The notes beneath the pieces were generated by a model, which saw only the letters and a program-made list of their open reading frames with translations, made no database searches and had not been told where the DNA came from. DNA of 64,000 nucleotides from Ptiloglossa arizonensis (taxonomy: Eukaryota; Arthropoda; Insecta; Hymenoptera; Colletidae): the NCBI RefSeq assembly GCF_051014685.1, contig NC_135054.1:10234001-10298000 (forward strand). The letters are read 5' to 3'. The translations under genes and the position numbers were made by a program. Shown in pieces: positions 51,878 to 63,397 of this stretch; the stretch's first letter is position 1; each line of letters opens with the position of its first letter.

Positions 51878-52111
51878 TTATTTTATTCCTATACGTTGCT
51901 TGATCGTTTCTTGAATATTTCTTCAACGATTAAGCTTCTCTTTCAAATTTTTACATTCAATGTCAGGCTCAATCAAGTGTTCAGCAGGAGAAAGTTTTGC
52001 AATTTTGTCACTTGTATGTATAACAATAATCCTTAACCGTCTTCTATTACTCTTCTCTTTCATAATATCGCATATTCGGCTATTTATTTGGTCAACGTTT
52101 TCATTGCACAT
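51878..52111 (-). pseudogene. Protein-like - strand frame with one internal stop (possible gene relic)
   Basis: From an ATG at 52111 the - strand encodes MCNENVDQINSRICDIMKEK, then a basic SNRRRLRIIVIHTS, then DKIAKLSPAEHLIEPDIE and CKNLKEKLNR, to a TGA at 51925-51923. Beyond it the same frame continues with equally protein-like RNIQETIKQRIGIK to a TAA at 51880-51878, as if one codon had mutated to stop. A further frame upstream on the same strand (52358-52128) contains MRFEVKYYKILFEQLLIQDN in a different register. This pattern fits a decayed gene or retrocopy, but the protein is not recognised and chance is possible. Confidence 0.28.
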
Positions 52112-52358
52112 AATACATTAACGTGCATTAAGTAACGTGTAAATTATCTTGTATTAGTAATTGCTCAAACAATATTTTATAATATTTGACTTCAAATCGC
52201 ATTGGAAACAGTCGACAGACAGAGAAACATATTGTATTGTAGCTTCCCTTTGCTGTTCGAAAACTTGGCTTAATCTCTCCGTTTTTTTCTGGGGACGGAA
52301 TGAGGTTTAAAGTTTGATGGTTGTTTATTCTGTTTTCCGTACCGGGCTGCTTTTTCAA

Positions 52359-55300
52359 AACTTTTCGTAACTTTTACACTAAATCCAAAACTCTTGGCCG
52401 CGCTTTTCCACGTCTTTTCTTTCACTCTTTCGTTTCTTCTTCCTTTTTTTTTCTCTCCTGTTTAGAAATACACTACAAATATTTTCTCTTGCAAGATTTT
52501 CACTTATTTCTGATTTATAACTTTCTTTTTACCGACGCGGGGGGAGGAAAAAATAAAGTTTCGTCGTAAAAAGTGGTCTGTTTGTTTGAAGAGCATAGAA
52601 ACGGTGCTGGGATTTACGCTCGGTATATTACTCGACTTCTCGCGATTTTCGCATTTGGTCCACTAAATTTACGCCGGCTTCATTCTGTTTGTCTTAAAGA
52701 TTCTTCCTCGTCTGTTGAAATTTTAACGGAGTTTGATCTTCGGATTAAAGAATTTATTGCGCGGATTTCGTGTAACGGAGACCGGTGGATTTTTCCGTTT
52801 AACGCGTAAAATCCGTTTTCCCTTCGCTCTGAAAATTGAAAGAATTGAAAAATTACGAACGTAGAATTCGAACATTCGTTTCGAACTGACGGATTTCTTT
52901 GCACTCTGTAGGCTTATCTGTTTCAGAATATTCGTACTCCATACAAAGAAAGAGATTTCAACAGTACGTAATTCGTTCAGTCGTCCGATTTTGTTTACGA
53001 ATTTCCTTGTACTCGCAAAAATATTTCTTCTCATTGTCTTTCATATTATTAAGTTTATTTTATTTTCATCTAAAGGCGAACGTAAAACTTTATCGATCAT
53101 CACGAGAATAATTAAAAATGTTGGATACGAAATTGTAAACCGTACTTTATACTATTGCTTAAATACTCCTGCAATTAAATAAAATTTTATAATTTACTCT
53201 TGGTAGTTTTTGAGAAAGGAAGACTAGTTTTCGGAGCGACAAACAGAAATTAATTCATTGAAATCAAAACGACGACTTGGATTATAACATCGGTTGTACA
53301 ATGTTCCTTGTAAATGTTTCGTTTCGCCATTCAACGGTCTCGATGTTACAGCCTGAAATACGGTCACATTTATTTCATGCAATAGCAGATTGCATTTTCT
53401 GCTTAACAATTTCAAACTCTTTATTGCGAATCCATGCGTGTATTGAAATATTTATCAATAGCGACGTCTTTTTTGTAGAAAACTTGAACGAAGTTCGAAG
53501 CAATGGAGTTTTACAAAGATACGTGGAGGTTGCGAGGGAAAATGGTTAAAATGAAAAAAAAATTGCGTGCATGGAAAAAGTAGTTGATTTTCAAGTACAT
53601 CGACAGATTTGTTGAAGTTAGATTAGTCCGGCATACGCTTTCGCGCCGTCGACCTTTCCAGTTTCACCTCGTTTCACCGAACTTTAAACAGGTTGTGTGT
53701 TACTGCTCGAGAGAAATTGATTGGAATAATAACTTTTTGCTTCGAGAGTGGCCAACAGGCGAAAAGTTTTCGAAAGCTTTCCACGTATTCCGCCATACGC
53801 GACAGCACATTGAACTTCGCAGTAACAAAGGACGTTCAATGGACGCTTCTTTATACCTGAGAATCTAATTCGCGTCGAAAAGTTTCATCCCGCGAACCGA
53901 AAAGAATGCAACGATTGCTATTGCATCGATCGCTAAGAAAAAACAATTGGCCATTGCGGGAATTCGTACGAATATACAACTGATCAATTCTTTGAACGTA
54001 ATTAGGATCGGTGATAAGAACAACAAGGGAACAATAGGTGAAATTAATTTGCATTGTATAACGTGTAGATTAATAGAGAGTACAACGGTGTACAACGTAT
54101 AGATTAGTGAGTTTGCAATTATTTAAAATTGTCGAATGTTACTACCACGAGGAAAGGGTTCAAATACCAATTGCAGCGTATATTTTTTTTTATACATCGA
54201 CCGATAAAGCCGTGACGTTGGTTGATTTAATTTTCTCCTGCACGATTCGATTGTCGTTCGCACCATTCGCGATCAGATTCGTGCACCTTCTATTTTACTT
54301 CGGTTCCATTATTCTATTTATTTACTTGAACCGTAACTTATGTCAACGTTATCTCTCGCCGCTGGCCGGACGCTAAGGGTACATATGTTCGTATCTCATA
54401 CTGTCGTTTTCAATGTATATTGCTTCCGGTCTATCTGCTCTCTTCCATTTTGTTAACACGCACAAGTCTCTTTTATTTTTCGATTTCGTAAATTGTCGGT
54501 AGAATCGTGCGATTTGTCTCTTAAATTCTAGACTCCACTTTACGAATCATTTTCAGTGTCATATCGTTTGTTACGAACCTAAAATATAATATTTGCAAAG
54601 CAAGTTAATGGAAAGAGAAAAATACTCTTAAAAGAGTCAAATAAAGACAAAAATGGAAAATTTACGTACATCATCAGTGTTCGTTTATGAAAAATTGAGC
54701 TCAAAATAATAAACTGCTTCAAACAAGTCCCTAACGATTTACGAAATCATTTTATTAATTCGAACACTAATTTTTATCGTATTTTATGATCTTCAGAAAT
54801 TCATTCTTACTCCTAGGTATTCTTCAAAGTGAAAGGGATGTATTTTTTAATTTTCTAAAAGGTAGATGAATTTTTTGCGCGTCGTGAAATTTTTATTCAA
54901 TATCCATTCGCGTACGAAACGAATCCTTAATTTATATGCTTCGGTTTCGAAAAGTATAGCGTACCTATACACTGCGGTTGAATAATGAATTTTACTTGTA
55001 CAATTATGTTGGTACGCGAATCGTATTGATTGATTAGTTCGAGAGACGCAATATAAAACGTGCCCCACATTTCTGACGAAGGAATATCGATTCGTTTCTA
55101 AAAATAATTTAATTTTATCGAGCACATCGATCCGCTGCATCGAAAACAGTTTATTAATTTTTGAACTTTGGCTATTTACGTTCGATCGCATCTGGTATGG
55201 TCAAAGACTGAATGGAGTTTGGTGTTCAACTTAAGGACAAATCAAGAATTTAAATATTCGTCTCGTTTAAAGTCAAACTCGAGCAAATGCAACCAGGATT

Positions 55301-57300
55301 CAGGTTGAGCTAGACAGTTTGCTGGACACTTGGAAATCTTTTCACGTACAGTCATCGCGAAAGAGTGGTATTTAGCAACCGAATGTTTTTTATTCTGCAG
55401 CTACTCGGACGAAAAGACAAAAATGTGGACCTAGTTTCAAGCAGCTGCATAACTGAGCCCCGTACAAAGTGCGCTTTAGTTCACGTTTCGACTAAAATTT
55501 TATCGTGGTTTAAACCTCTAAAAATAGTTTTAACTTCTATACAATTAAAAGAACAAAATAATACACAATTCGAAGTATCATCTTGGAGCGAGTAGAGAAT
55601 ATAAATTGAAATTTTAATCGAAAACTGGATTAAAAATTCCTTTTCTTAATACACTGCATACAGATACAGTGTAATCGATATATTGATATTAACTGTTTCC
55701 TATGGGATTCAATTTTGATACGTTTCTAAAACATATTATGTTCTGTGTTCGGATTGCCATTTTCAGATTGGGAATGTCAATTTGAAACAATAGTACGCTT
55801 ACAGTATCAAATTCGTGAACAGCAGACAATTTCACAGCAACAGACACGTTATTCCCTTTTCAGAGTTCATGAACATGCCATGACACGGAATACATTTTAT
55901 CCACTATCGTATTTACGATCGATTTATTTTCTAGCGAAATTCTTTCAGCTGATCCACAAATTCCTCTAATTTTTCTATTCAAACTAGAGCGATAACAATA
56001 ATAGTAATAATAGAATTAAGAAAAACTTCGCAAACATGATATATAATAATTATATTGGAAGATCAAACTGTCAGACTTATAGATAAATTTTTAAACATAG
56101 AACTTTTAACCCTTTCATTTACAATGTAGCCCTATGGCTGCACGCTGAAGATTGTGGAATAAAATATTACCGAATGCTGTCTCTCTCCTCTGATGAATCA
56201 ATTTGATGCAAATGGTAATATTATTACTATTATTAAATGTCTTTATTATGCACATACGGAAGTAGCAGACAATATATACATGTATATACATGATAATAAA
56301 GTACAATCGGAGTATGTATTTGCGTAAAGGAGAAAACGCAACTAGAAATATTGTTATAAAATCTAACTTCAAATATTTCATAGCTAAAATCGTTGAAACT
56401 TCGTAATTTCGAACCTAGTCCGCCTCTGGCTCCAAAAGAGCAAAACGTCCTTGAATAGATTTACAGAGATCTAAAAGCGGATAATGTGTTCAAAATATAT
56501 ACTGGACGATTCTCTTAAAATAACAGTGACAATTTAAACGCAATTATCTGACAATTCGCTTCGACATATATTCATTGTGGCTCTGGTATAATTGAAATTA
56601 CTCACTATTTGAATATGTTAATCCTCAATAGAGGTCTAAGATTTAGAACAATTACGATCTTGCACGTAACGATTGACAAGTAAACGTGCAATTGTGCTTA
56701 ATATCTTGACGAATACCGATCATAGGATGTATTAATATTTGTATGGTACTCCGTTGCGAACATGAACAATCCTATAACAACGTGTTTCTTTCAATATTTT
56801 GTATCGTATTAGTTATATAAGTACGTATATTAGGGTGTGGAATTATGCTCATCGTACACGAAACAAATATTATGAAACATATTTTTATATTTAGTTCTGG
56901 TTATTTTTATTTCTAATGACAATTTCTAAAAGTTCTAAAAGTGGAAGATTGCTTGCTCGAGATTACCAAATGATTTATAACACATTCTCGATAATCGGAG
57001 AGATAAATTGGTCGCTAAATATGAAAATACGTAATAAAAATTATACTTCTCAATCACTAGTGTCAATAATTTCGATACTCACAATTTCTAGTAACTATCC
57101 CCGTATGACGAATACGATACGATTACCATTTTACATATCATTACGATTCTTTCGTGTATCCGCAACAAGTCCCTCAAACATTGTTTCGACTTTCAACAAT
57201 GTTTTCTGGTTATCTCATACATGGCATTAGGAAAGTTAACTCTGCCCAATTATGTATCTGAATAATAATGTGCCACCGTGCGGCCCATAAGCATCTATTT
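52359..57300. other. AT-rich intronic DNA, no supported gene
   Basis: A strong orphan acceptor tract ends in gtttag at 52465. A tattctgcag near 55400 precedes a 65-codon open stretch to 55595, and 55745-55969 is open with a Gln-rich middle. None has a second splice site or motif that would make it a gene call. Confidence 0.4.
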
Positions 57301-57307
57301 AAAGCGT

Positions 57308-57596
57308 CTATTTAATACCAAAACTTCGGGGCGGAGCACGTCTGCGGTACATGCCCGACATTGTTGGACCGCAGAAAGTTGCACTGCATGATGTGCTTTC
57401 AAAGTAAGCGGTTAAAAGTCCTCTAATCCTTGAAAATCCGTGCTCAGGTGTCGATGATTCATTAGTAGGTAGCTGTACTGCGAAAGAAACTTTTACAACG
57501 ACTTCTATGGTTTTCCCCAAATCTCGATTAACCTCTTCGGTAATATCGTCGTACAACTTTTTAGCTTTGTCTTCTATCGTAACATAGAGGTTACCT
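57308..57596 (-). CDS. Protein-like 95-codon frame, possible terminal exon or gene relic (unknown)
   Basis: On the - strand a frame runs from just after an ttatag at 57600-57597 to a TAG at 57310-57308. It is 289 nt: 1 nt completing a split codon plus 96 codons including stop. The start of the product, GNLYVTIEDKAKKLYDDITE, and the next segment, EVNRDLGKTIEVVVKVSFAV, have the charged/hydrophobic alternation of a real folded protein. The tail, MSGMYRRRAPPRSFGIK, is basic. There is an in-frame TAA two codons upstream of the exon-like start, so a spliced exon or a truncated gene copy is required. I do not recognise the family. It stands out because nearby chance frames are rich in Cys, Phe, Tyr and Ser. 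Confidence 0.35.
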
Positions 57597-57799
57597 CTAT
57601 AATATTAAATAAATATTTGTAACTAAATATATCGATGTAACACTGCACCATCGTTGCACGATCGGTGGATACAATGAATCAATATCGGATTAGATTTCTA
57701 TTTTTTTCAAACAATACAATTTGTCCATGAACCGGTTAAACGAAACGAAGAATCATCGTATATACAAAAATTAGAAGTATTATATAATGCCTCGAATTT

Positions 57800-57985
57800 G
57801 TACGTAGAATATAGTAAACGTTATTTACTATGTTCTAAGCATAGGTGTAGTAAATATTAAATATAGTAAATGTTATTTACTATGTAGAATATAGTGAATG
57901 TTATTTACTACGTAGAATATAGTAAGTGTTATTTACTATGTAGAATACAGTAAATGTTATTTACCATATTCGGACCTTTTTTACT
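57800..57985. repeat. Array of 28-bp hairpin-forming units
   Basis: Units beginning gtagaatata occur at 57884, 57912 and 57940 (period 28), with a related more diverged unit at 57804. The core is agtaaatgttatttact. ATAGTAAAT and ATTTACTAT are exact reverse complements around GTT, so every unit folds into a 9-bp stem. Several copies are less perfect in one arm. No coding frame. Confidence 0.88.
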
Positions 57986-58059
57986 TTGCAGTACACATAG
58001 TACACTATCTCGCGGTTTTTCAAAGAATTCGCAGATAGAAGACTCCTGGTTTAAAAGGC

Positions 58060-59340
58060 TGTAATGGTTTCGAATACTCCATTGTGTGGAAACTCTCTCC
58101 AGTTTCTCAACGAGCGGCTCGATTCACAATCCTCTACCCCGTCTCTCTCGATTCGGTATTTCCGCGATGCATCGAAGGTGGTCCATGGGGTTGTCGAAGA
58201 ATCAACCGGGGCCATGCACGTGCGTAAATTCACGGATCACGTGTGCACCGGGTGCCCTGGAATGCGGGAGTAGGTACAAATTGCGGCCATTACTCTCGCC
58301 ACGAGGCAACGTTCCCCTCTTTGCACCCCTTGCGGAGGGCGCGAGACTATTGTGTATGAAATGATTATGGCGGTGCGGTATGAGGTCGCGAGGCCGTGCA
58401 CAGCCGTTCGTCACTTAGATTGGCCTGTTGGCAGTTACAAAAGGCGGCAGTCGCCCGCTGAAGCTACGATTATACGTGTACAGGGCTACGTGGTATGAGT
58501 TGCTCCGCTTGTCCATTCGCTGATAAGAGATTGCGGTGATCATCGTACCTCGGGAAGTCCTGCAATGTTTAGAGCTGTTGGATCGTACAGGAGAATGGTA
58601 ATTGACGCGGACATACGAAATGCCGAATATTTGCTAAATTTGACGAAGATTTTGAGACGAGGTACTTGAAACGATCGCGTCGAATAATTTCTAAATTATG
58701 CTTTGCATACGAAGTTTGTGCATAACCGAGTTGCATCGTTCTCAGAGGGAGATAACGCTCGAGAGTATTTCACCGTGCATCTGGTACGATCAACATTCGT
58801 TTATCCTACAAATCGTTACTATTGTTTCTTTTCGTCGCGATAATTTACGTTCTAAAAATTGATCATCGAACGTACATTTAGTGAACGATCAAATATAATA
58901 CGTTTGCGCGGTAGTATATATTGTTTCAATCGTTGTATAGTTCTATTCTTTAGTTTGTTAAATAAGATTTCGAGGTCACTTTAAATTTTTCAAGGATGGT
59001 CGATGTTTGATCTTTTAAATTAATCCAACGACTTTATTCACAATGAAAAACTGGACATTATATCATTTCGTTGAAATGTAACGCAGAGTGGGGAAAGTAT
59101 TTGGAAAATTGCTGTTTTGCAATTTTAATCCACTTCGTTGACCACTTACGTTAAAATTTCAGATAATACGAAATTTTAATTACAAGAATATCTTGCCTTA
59201 CTGATCAGAAAGCTACTAATTAACGAGATATTAATCGTCATTTGTTTCGCGTACTGTCGCGTCGAATTTGAATACGATATCAAATAATACACAGAGCAAC
59301 GGTGTTTATCTTGAAATTGATAATATTTCTGACAGAGACT
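58060..59340. other. GC-richer block (58060-58560) then AT-rich DNA
   Basis: The block is open in several frames on both strands over about 300 bases, with no supported exon. After 58600 it returns to AT-rich sequence up to the transposase relic. Confidence 0.45.
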
Positions 59341-59389
59341 ATATTGAAAATTGTACCAGTAAATGTTGGGTTATATAGTAACGTAGCAC

Positions 59390-59764
59390 CGACATAACGG
59401 CCGCCTTGCACGTTGTATACAACATTCAGGAGAAACGTTGCAAAGACAGTTTTTTAATCCGTGAATTGGCCGTGGTCGAGAATTTCTGTGGCCACTCGGT
59501 TCACCAGATCTAACGCCACTAAATTGTTTTTTGTATGGTTTATTAAAAAGTAAAGTGTATTGTGAACTGCCAGCAACGGTAGAAGATACGGAGAAACGAA
59601 TTGTAGTAAACTCTGCCTGTACACCAGAAACGACCGAACGCGTTATTCTTTCGTTAATTAACAGATTATATTGTGCATCCATGTTAACGGACACAATTCA
59701 TGGTAACTTTAGGGAAAATAGTCATGTTTTCGGTATTATCTCGACTATTATTAATATATTGTAG
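59390..59764 (+). pseudogene. DDE transposase C-terminal relic with in-frame stop
   Basis: The frame contains IGRGREFLWPLGSPDLTPLN, CFLYGLLKSKVYCELPATVE and VILSLINRL. These match the C-terminal block of a widespread insect transposase family in the IS630/Tc1/mariner superfamily, whose usual form is W-I-G-R-G-G, W-P-P-R-S-P-D-L-T-P-L-D, F-L-W-G-x-L-K-S-K-V-Y, P-A-T-V-E-D. The conserved Trp before IGRG is now TGA (59462-59464). The SPD acid, taken as the third catalytic residue by analogy with mariner, is kept, while the later Asp is Asn. Upstream (from about 59390) the similarity continues weakly and needs frame shifts. It is a different type from the relic at 39773. Confidence 0.75.
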
Positions 59765-59900
59765 GAATTTTATTTAAGTACCGATGGTTATAAAATAAGG
59801 GTGAATAAAGTTCTAAAGGATATACGTGTATTGAAAGATGTAGTAGTGGGAACAAAATATTAACGAAACGCACAATTAATAATTACGTTATTACGTAGCT

Positions 59901-59940
59901 CACTATACTGACTATGCTGACTACGCTGACTACACTATTC
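59901..59940. repeat. Short tandem repeat, 10-bp unit (ctgactaygc)
   Basis: About three and a half copies of a gctgactac-like decamer: tactgactat, gctgactacg, ctgactacac. Confidence 0.8.
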
Positions 59941-60039
59941 TTTCACGACACGTTTCGACGATTTTCCAACGACTGCTCTTGATTGTCAATAACTGCCAAT
60001 GACTGTCCAAACGCTCTTTTCTCGTACCTTATATCCTCA

Positions 60040-60290
60040 CACGTAAAATTTCCTAGCACGGCGCTATCTCAATCGTTCTTCTTTCACTCTTCACTCGTTC
60101 GTCTATTCCAAACACTTCGAATCCTCTCCGAACAACACGCAATCCCTTTAATTCTCTCGCATTATCACAATATTAACTAGCACTAATATAACTCCCACTA
60201 CTTTTCACTACATGTAATATTTTTAACATATTCTCTGTCACTCCTACTTTGTTTTTTCCATTTTTTCTTTTCTACAACTATTATGTCTTT
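60040..60290. other. Strand-asymmetric, G-poor stretch
   Basis: About 250 bases on the + strand have very few G residues against many C and T. No feature accounts for it. Transcription- or replication-linked mutational bias, or an old pyrimidine-rich repeat, are possible. Confidence 0.5.
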
Positions 60291-60826
60291 TTGGAAACCA
60301 TATCATGGCACGTGTTTGTGTGCAATAATTTCTTGTGCAATGCATACATTAGAATTTACTCGAGACGTTCGTTTCAAATATCTTACCCTGTATTTTAACT
60401 GATAGGTGTACAATCGTTACGAATTAACGGAATAAAAGAATTTTAACGAATTTCTTTTGAAATAGCGATTTGAATCTTGTTACGCGTAGAGTGAATTATT
60501 TAGGAACAAGAGGAAGACAAGACATTTAGCGATAGCAGCCTTAATCCTTTTCGGTATAGTGGTTGCATAATGAGATTCCCTTTCTGAAGTGGTTTCTTGG
60601 CTTGGGATACGGAGGTTTCGCTCTAATACCACCATTTGAGTATTTTTGGACCGCTCTGGGCACAGAGTAAACGTTCTGCGTCACGATCAATTATGAAGAA
60701 GTTCCTCGACGCGATACTGTCGAACAGAAACACACCGTAACGCGTGCCACGCGATCGCGTTATAGAATTTTTTTATTGTCGTTCAAGCAGCGATTCGGGT
60801 AGTCCCGGATGAGAACCGTGCTCGAC

Positions 60827-60884
60827 GAACAAACAAACAAAAAAACCAAAAAAAAAAAAAAAAAAAAAAAAAACAAAAAAAAAA
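60827..60884. repeat. A-rich tract with a 26-base A run
   Basis: The tract begins with aaacaaacaa, then A runs of 26 and 10 separated by single C residues. It could be a microsatellite or the tail of a retroposed copy; no retroposon body or target-site duplication was identified. Confidence 0.85.
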
Positions 60885-61058
60885 GGCAGGTAAAACGCTC
60901 GCTCCCGAAACATACCGCTCCATTCGGCGACGAGTGAAACTTCTGGCATTCACGGCAGTCGCCGGTTCGGCTTAAATACTTTTCACAAAAATATGGTAGC
61001 CTATTTGGTCAGAATTGAAAAAAGATTTCTCCGCGATAACAGTGAATATCCATTCAGC

Positions 61059-61083
61059 GGGCCCGGTCGGGAGGGGGGAGGGG
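61059..61083 (+). other. G-quadruplex-type motif, + strand
   Basis: Four G runs (GGG, GGG, GGGGGG, GGGG) are separated by loops of 7, 1 and 1 bases, matching the usual G3+N1-7 rule. It lies in a GC-rich island that also carries a C-rich counterpart 150 bp downstream. Confidence 0.7.
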
Positions 61084-61236
61084 TTTGGTAGTAGCGATGG
61101 TAGTGTCGGTGATGGCGAGGCGAAGGAAGGAGGGCAGGTGGCTTTCACGGGTTTAAATACGCTATTTAAAAGCGCAGAAGTCCTTTAATTCTTTGCCATG
61201 GATTCCTACCGCTTAAAACCCCCTACACTCTCTCGT

Positions 61237-61264
61237 CCCCTTCGCCCCCCTCCCCATTTCCCCC
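61237..61264 (-). other. G-quadruplex-type motif, - strand
   Basis: Four C runs on the + strand (CCCC, CCCCCC, CCCC, CCCCC) with loops TTCG, T and ATTT give a G-quadruplex pattern on the - strand. Confidence 0.7.
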
Positions 61265-61427
61265 TCATTCGAACGGGTCTCATTCACGGGCGCAACATCA
61301 AAGGAACCCAATCACGTGTTTTGTTCCGAAAATTTCCGCGAGGTTGCGCAGGTGCTTATAACACTTCCCTCGTTAATTATACGCGAAACTAAAATACATT
61401 TCCCCGACATGGCGCAGTCAATGAGCC

Positions 61428-61482
61428 GGGCGCGCTCAAGGGAGCGAGCGAGAGAGAGAGTGAGAGAGGAGCGAGCGCGCCC
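61428..61482. repeat. 10-bp GC-stem hairpin enclosing a GA-rich repeat
   Basis: GGGCGCGCTC at 61428-61437 and GAGCGCGCCC at 61473-61482 are exact reverse complements. The 35-base loop is almost pure purine (GAGCGAGC and GA units). Stem and loop repeats share the GAGC unit, so this may have grown from a simple repeat. Confidence 0.8.
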
Positions 61483-62220
61483 TACACCACGGTCAAATTT
61501 ACTCCCTTTCAACGTTTCCTACGGCAGACTACGGCTGAATTAGCGAGGTAAACTTTGCCTGTAGCGCCGAAGTAGTCGTGCTTTTCCACGTTAGAGCGGT
61601 TAAGAGGCTAAGAACCGCCCTTTAGCCGCAGCATTCAGACAACTACGACCTCTCTTCCCTCGCGCAATCTTCTCTCCCGTGAGCCCCATCCCCACTCCTC
61701 CCTTGTCTCTCTACGTACCTCGCGTTTTTCCCTCTGTGTTGCTTCGCTCCCCTTTTGGCTCTCTCTTATCCCTTCTTCCCTGTTGGAACAAATCTCCAAC
61801 TGCACGGGAATAGGCATCCCCAGAATTACCCGGCTAATTAAAATCATTCTGAACGGGGCCGGCTGGATCGCCGCCTTGCCTCGGAAAACCACCGGGAACG
61901 CTTTTCAACGGTGGCCGCTCAAACACCGGTGTAACGAGTGCGCATAGTGATCCATGTAAGGTGAAAGATAAAGTAACCGACCTCCGTGGCAAAGAAGTAA
62001 CGCCTGTCCCTTTACGGTACCGTTATTCGTAAGTCGTTCTGAGCGAAAGATTAGAAGGTTAGGGGATGAAAAACCAGGACTTCGAGACGACTCTTGACAA
62101 CGTTTTAGCAATTCTGTGGTTTTGGATTGGTCGTTGGTCGTTTTGTATCGGCAAGTGCGACAGGAGGGCACTTTTTAGAGATATGCTGGTCAACTGATAG
62201 ATTTGGTCTACGTGTACTGT

Positions 62221-62313
62221 CCTAAGTGAAGATATTAGGTGTGACTTCTATCCTAAGTGAAGATATTAGGTTTGATTTCTACCCTGAGTGAAGATATCAG
62301 GTTTAGATTTGAT
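62221..62313. repeat. Tandem repeat, 31-bp unit, three copies
   Basis: Units start cctaagtgaagatattaggt at 62221 and 62252, and cctgagtgaagatatcaggt at 62283. Each is followed by a ttgatttcta-like spacer. The inner CCTAA...TTAGG and CCTGA...TCAGG ends pair, so each unit has a small dyad, and the third copy's change keeps the pairing. Confidence 0.9.
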
Positions 62314-63212
62314 TTCTTTCGTTTACATCGCAGATGGATTAACGCTAGATTTACCAACCAGTCGAAACGACTGCTTCCAACTGCTTTAGCAAAGAAATTT
62401 TCTTTAAGTTCCATAGTATATTTTCAAATCTTGATTATACATTCTACGATCGTATTCGAGTTATTCTTCGATAATCGTATTAGATCGACCGAAATTGTAA
62501 AAGACGATGTATCGAAATGACTCGTTCCACGATTCGTCTAAAGCGTGGCGTTTGCGTATTTGGTACTCCTCAGATTCGAAGACGCGAGTAAAATCTTCCA
62601 ATCGAGTATATCTTACTCAAGCTGACGAATATAGACCTTTAAACTAGTACATCGAATCTTTCGCGTCAGGTATCGTTTAAATAACAATTGTTCCCCGCTT
62701 CCGAGTGAGCACAGATACCATATGAAGATATTCCTTCCCGAAAGAATCCCAAAGAGTTTCGCGCATCGTCCTTTGCAAGCCCCGAATCTATTCCTGTTCG
62801 AAAATCCTTATCCTCGAAGATTGTTACGCGCGTTTCTGATAAAAGAGCGCGTCCAATCGCGTACCGTTCAATCGTCGCGCATCCAGCCACAAAATCGTTC
62901 AATTTTCATTCCGAGCATCGATATCGCTTAGCAGCGATCGCGATCGGTTTCGTCTTCCGGTTTCGCTAGGATCGTTTCCCCCAGGCCCCGAGGGACTTAT
63001 TTTCCCGATGTGTCTCGTGCCGTAATGTCACCGTTTAACCGTATCCGGGCGTTTAATAAAGAGAAAGGTAGTAACGAGCGAGAGGAAAGGAACGGAAAAT
63101 ACTCATTTAATAACCTCTACACGGGGCCCAGGGAAAGCTCAGACTCGAGGGTGGCAAGCTGGGTGAATCCGCGCAAACGGATTGACCGACGAATCCAGGC
63201 AAGCACGATGCA
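62314..63212. other. Mixed DNA leading into the 63.2 kb TATA-like region
   Basis: The composition rises in GC after 62700. Frames on both strands are short and no exon is supported. Confidence 0.45.
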
Positions 63213-63220
63213 TATAAAAG
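63213..63220 (+). promoter_or_regulatory. TATA-like box in a GC-richer island
   Basis: TATAAAAG lies in an island that is otherwise GC-richer than its surroundings. A start site would be expected about 30 bases downstream, near 63243-63250, where the sequence is aacagccaga; this matches the arthropod initiator only loosely. A better initiator-like cagtt lies farther off, near 63271. The C/T-rich stretch and possible exon at 63398 follow. One TATA match in 64 kb of AT-rich DNA is weak evidence on its own. Confidence 0.2.
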
Positions 63221-63397
63221 GACTCTCTGTGTTCCGTTGGAACAGCCAGAAATGTAGCTACCGTTCAATACAGTTCGCTTGAATGCGCCGCTTTCAGTTG
63301 CCCTTGCCACGCTCGCGCTACCTTTCCTTTCTTCCCGACCTTCCTCCTTTTCCCTTTTCTCCTCGTGTTCTCTCTGCTCGTGTCGAACTGATCGCAG

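Noticed and set aside
52380..52560. Strong acceptor-like tract ending gtttag near 52465
   Set aside because: The downstream sequence encodes a low-complexity Phe/Leu/Tyr string and has no convincing donor.
55745..55969. Open frame with a Gln-rich middle
   Set aside because: No motif, AT-rich tail full of Phe/Leu/Tyr, and no paired splice sites.
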